NCBI GenBank assembly: GCA_034509755.1
Contig: CM067561.1
Span: 2,980,646 to 3,044,645 of the forward strand
Origin: Anisodus tanguticus
Taxonomy: Eukaryota; Streptophyta; Magnoliopsida; Solanales; Solanaceae
Length of the DNA stretch: 64,000 bases
Direction of reading: 5' to 3'
Shown: piece after piece, positions 60,661-64,000 of the stretch
Layout: every line of letters starts with the position of its first letter
Position numbering within the stretch: the stretch's first letter is position 1
The notes under the pieces: generated by a model
What the model was told of the DNA's origin: nothing
What the model saw: the letters and a program-made list of their open reading frames with translations, nothing else
Database searches by the model: none
Position numbers and translations under genes: made by a program

Positions 60661-61375
60661 TGTTGGGTACTCTATTGTAAAGCAGTATGGGAAGTAAATA
60701 AATATTACAAGTGTTCTAAAGGATAAACAAATAGCCAATCTTCAGAACTGCCGCAAAGTTGTTGAGTCTTGAATCTTGATAACTTGAAATCAAGAAACAA
60801 CTAAATCTGGATGGTTACAACTGTGTGTTGAGTCGAGTGATTGCACTCTGTTCTTAAGACAAGATTGCCCCGTATATATGCTTTTACGTTAATGGACAAT
60901 AGTCTCCCAAGATAAAACAATACTTTAATCTCAACACTACAAAGCAAATAGGTTGAGTCTGACGAAGAAAACAAATATGAATCGACTTGCTGAAGATATG
61001 GAAAAGGAAGGAAGAATTTCTATTTTCGTCCAACGTTTTGGATTGACTTTCTCTTCTGTTTTGTCTCTGTGTATATAGTGTGTCTCTGTTGTGTATATGT
61101 GTGTGTTTGCTCACTGTTTTTCATCACTGTTTTGTGCTGCTATTTTCGTGTATGTATGTCCAACACAATTGAGCCAAAAGGCATCAATATATAGTATGGA
61201 GGAGGGACTCCTCAACTGCCACAAACATGGTTGTTAATGGCATTAGTGAGGGTTGTTAATGGCATTAGAGAGGGTTGTTAATGGCCATTTAGAGAGGCTG
61301 ATTTATGGTCATGAAGGAGGGGTGTTTAGGGAGGAGTTAACAACTAAGTAATGGCTGGTTAATGCTCCAGAACTG
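60661..61375 (-). repeat. partial 3' LTR of copy B
   Basis: The minus strand ends GTACCCAACA at 60661. It holds 'gggcaatcttgtcttaag' (near 60860) and a 'ggctcaattgtg' block shared with the other LTRs of the family. It also has a private ~22-bp tandem repeat ('ccattaacaaccctc' on minus, 61230-61300). The first part of the LTR is missing at the junction with the RNase H relic. Confidence 0.7.
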
Positions 61376-64000
61376 CTGGACATCCAGAATACTATGATCC
61401 GTAGATAAGCGAATATTTCAGATATCGTCATATCCGACTTAACGCCTTCTATTGATCATTTATTAAGATCATCAGTGAACCTTAGTTCAACTGATCTGTT
61501 TGTAGGCCGATACCAGGTCGGGTGTAGTGTGTACAATACATTGAACTACACGCGACTTGTGTATATCGCTCCTTGTCTATGGGTGCACCATGATTTCAAT
61601 CAGTTATATGATTCATATCCATTGGTGGCTTCAACGAGACTGTCAACTATCACACAACTGAGTTTGGAGTTAGACCAGTTCGTTAGATGTCTTAGAAGTC
61701 CAATTCCTAAGATGTCATCTGTGATACCCATATCTTTCATATCGAGACTTTGTTTCAATATGACTTCCATTCTTAGACTGTTGGTTTTCCAACTGTTGGC
61801 TTTCTAACTTCAGAGTCAATGTTTCTGTTTTATCTGAGACTTTCAGGACCAAAATGTAAACATTTTAGGGACCAAAATGAAAGTTCAGGAAGAAGCCCAA
61901 CAGATCAGCAAACCAACTCTGATCCTCTTCTTCCAACTGTCCGGTTGGGAAGGCTGTTTTAACATCCATGTCACGCAAGACTGCAATGGCCCTGGATGTT
62001 AAGCTACTCACAGGGAAGCACATTTTCAACCCAAAGGTTCTTTTCCCGGAGGAAGATGAACCATTACACAAGTATGGTTCTATATGATAGAATCTATTTC
62101 TCTCTTTAGCTTCTTTCCAAAGCAGCGCTTTTGGAGATGACAATTCTTTGTTAATTGTCAATGTTTCGTTCTCCACCATACAAGCTAGAAGGACTGGAAC
62201 AAGTCTTTGTCCCCTTCTTTGCTCCGTCTCGGTTCAACATCTAGAATCCCTGAGTTCTGCAGATCTGGAATATTAAGTTCCGGATAGCTAGCAACTTTCG
62301 AGTCCTTTAGATATGGAATGTCTAGTTTCGGACAGTCAGGCCCTCGCGGGTTCTTGTTAACCTCGAGCAATTACTCCTTTTTCCTTTTTTCAAGGAAAGT
62401 TATCTTCAAAGAATTCAGCATTCTTTGACGCCAAGAGGTGATAAGAACTACTGTTATTTGTAGATCCAGTGGTTATGCAATCTACAGTCTTAGGTACGAA
62501 ACCACCTCACATCACAACATTTGTATGTGAGATCCTTTCCATGTCTCACACGGAGGGTTACTCTTATCCTTATGCGTATTTCTATTGAGAATCGTATTAG
62601 CGGTAAGGAACGTCTTGCCCCACATAATTTGGGCGTACGGCTTTGCGCTTGGCTAACACCGTTAGACTGAGGTGAGTAATCAGCAGTCGTTTGATGAACG
62701 ATGATTCACATTCTCCCCCCTCTATCACTACGAATTCATCAATCCGTAGGCTTAGTTGATTTTCAACTTCTGCTTTGTAGCGCTTATCCGCTTCAACAAC
62801 TTTATCTTTGCTTTTCAACATACAAAGGATGCAATACATTGTACCTTCATCAATGAAGGTCACAAAGTACTTGTCTCCCCCCTCTATTTTGTATAAACTT
62901 CAAATCACCCAAGTAGGTGTGACTAAGTTCTAGATGAGCGGTGCTTCTTTCGCTAATCCCTTTACGGAATTTGGAAAGGTGATTTTGCCTCTTCGCCTAC
63001 CTCACATTTATTTTGAGGGTTTACGTCGACAGAAGGCAACAATCTCAACTTCGTTAGATTTTGAACGATTTTCTATTTAACGTGTCTTAATCTATGATGT
63101 CATAGATACACGGATTATAAATATATCATTCATATGGCTACAGACATACTGTATCATTCTTAGTTATTACAGCCCTGTTGGGTCTCAAACCAGCTTGACC
63201 AACAACGTCCCTTAAACCAAGTTTAGGACAAGTATCACCTCCATTTGGAGTGATCTCATCCCCTGGAGTCCTATTGAGGACAACCTCTCCAACCCCTTCT
63301 ACTTTAGAGGTGGCGTTGCTTCACATGAACAACCTCTTGCTCGTGGTTAGGGCATAACCGGATCATATGTGATCTGGATACTCTGGCCTACTCCAGTTTC
63401 CTTGGCCGACTGAGTGACCAATTTCTTTTCTGCCTTTCTTTAGGCCTTCAGATCATTTAAGACTTGGAAACTCTGGCCCACCACACTAGGTGTCCATTAC
63501 TTTTCCTATGAAATGAATTCTGGCCAACTCCAGTCGCCCGTAGGCTTTGTATGATTGAGTGTCCAATATCATCATATCAAAGGAATTTTGGCCCACTCCA
63601 GTCGCCCGGAGGCTTTGTATGACTGAGTGTCCAATATCATCCTATGAAGGATCTTCTAGCAAATAGTGTGACAGGATCAACGTCTTTAGCTTTTAGACTT
63701 CTTCCGTTATGATTGGTGCCCAAACAATTCTTGGCGCTTACTTAAGAGTGGTAACAATTTTCGCACAGTCAGTGGATCTTTCTTTGTCGTATGTGCGAAC
63801 ATACTTTACACACTTTAAAAATTATACTTAAAAGAATGGATCTTTTTAAGTCATTTACAAAATCCAATCTTTAAACGGAAAAGAAGAAGAGATTAAACTT
63901 CTGATTTTAAAACGTAAGGAATATAAATTATTTCGGAAAAGGAAGAAAATTACTTATCCCAATTTCGGATTTTGGCCCACTTCAGTCACTTCATCGGACT
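60661..64000 (-). mobile_element. non-autonomous copia derivative, copy B, truncated by window end
   Basis: On the minus strand it aligns with copy A from about 7570 to 10545: tandem repeat units (63360-64000), protease relic (near 63130-63310), integrase relics (62400-63060), RT start, then the same ~170-bp unrelated block in place of the RT core (about 61756-61920), and early RNase H (to about 61378). It then joins directly to an LTR (60661-about 61375), so the rest of RNase H, the 3' non-coding region and the LTR start are missing. All frames are closed. Confidence 0.82.

Overview
The window is nuclear DNA from a flowering plant and is dominated by retrotransposons. Solanaceae is the best guess: there is a TS-type SINE 3' end, and the gypsy LTR types are ones I associate with nightshades. 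The genus (Nicotiana, Solanum, Lycium or similar) cannot be fixed from sequence alone. Only one host gene looks alive.

Layout. 1-5269: 3' part of a decayed Ty1-copia element, with gag, protease, integrase, RT/RNase H, a long 3' untranslated stretch and an LTR. 5361-6284 (-): an intronless NAC transcription-factor pseudogene lying between two related LTRs. 6322-12766: an internally rearranged copia derivative (copy A) without a usable gag or RT core. An inverted, truncated relative (copy B) fills 60661-64000. 12767-16007: intergenic DNA with a copia RNase H scrap (13545-13990, -) and a chloroplast 16S rRNA scrap (about 15598-15727).

16008-31228 (-): a complete 12-exon amino-acid transporter gene of the AVT1/AAAP class. 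Its CDS is 1662 nt (553 aa) and all splice phases agree. It has a 24-nt exon and a 20-nt exon, and one intron is a clear AT-AC U12-type intron. Its introns carry a full copia element (16379-21491), a 473-bp MITE with a perfect 8-bp TSD (21623-22095), a solo LTR with a heat-shock-element trimer (24494-24990), and a 2.1-kb deleted copia element (26882-28959).

32739-37561 (+): a complete but dead Tnt1-like copia element with 409-bp LTRs and a GTGTG target duplication. 38774-52855 (-): a copia element of the same HSE-bearing LTR family, split by a 10.4-kb gypsy insertion (39658-50024, TSD TAACA). The gypsy insertion is a tandem LTR-internal-LTR-internal-LTR structure with one full 3.1-kb LTR, a gag region and a 154-bp higher-order tandem repeat. 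53282-53585: a small hAT-type MITE. 53788-58976: a solo gypsy-type LTR holding a second solo LTR (56008-58570). 60330-60485 (-): a TS-type SINE.

Across the retroelements and the NAC copy, most in-frame stops sit where the family has Gln, Arg or Trp. This is the pattern expected from deamination of methylated cytosine on either strand. Overall the window is a silenced nested-TE landscape around one transporter gene whose splicing must cope with kilobases of inserted DNA.
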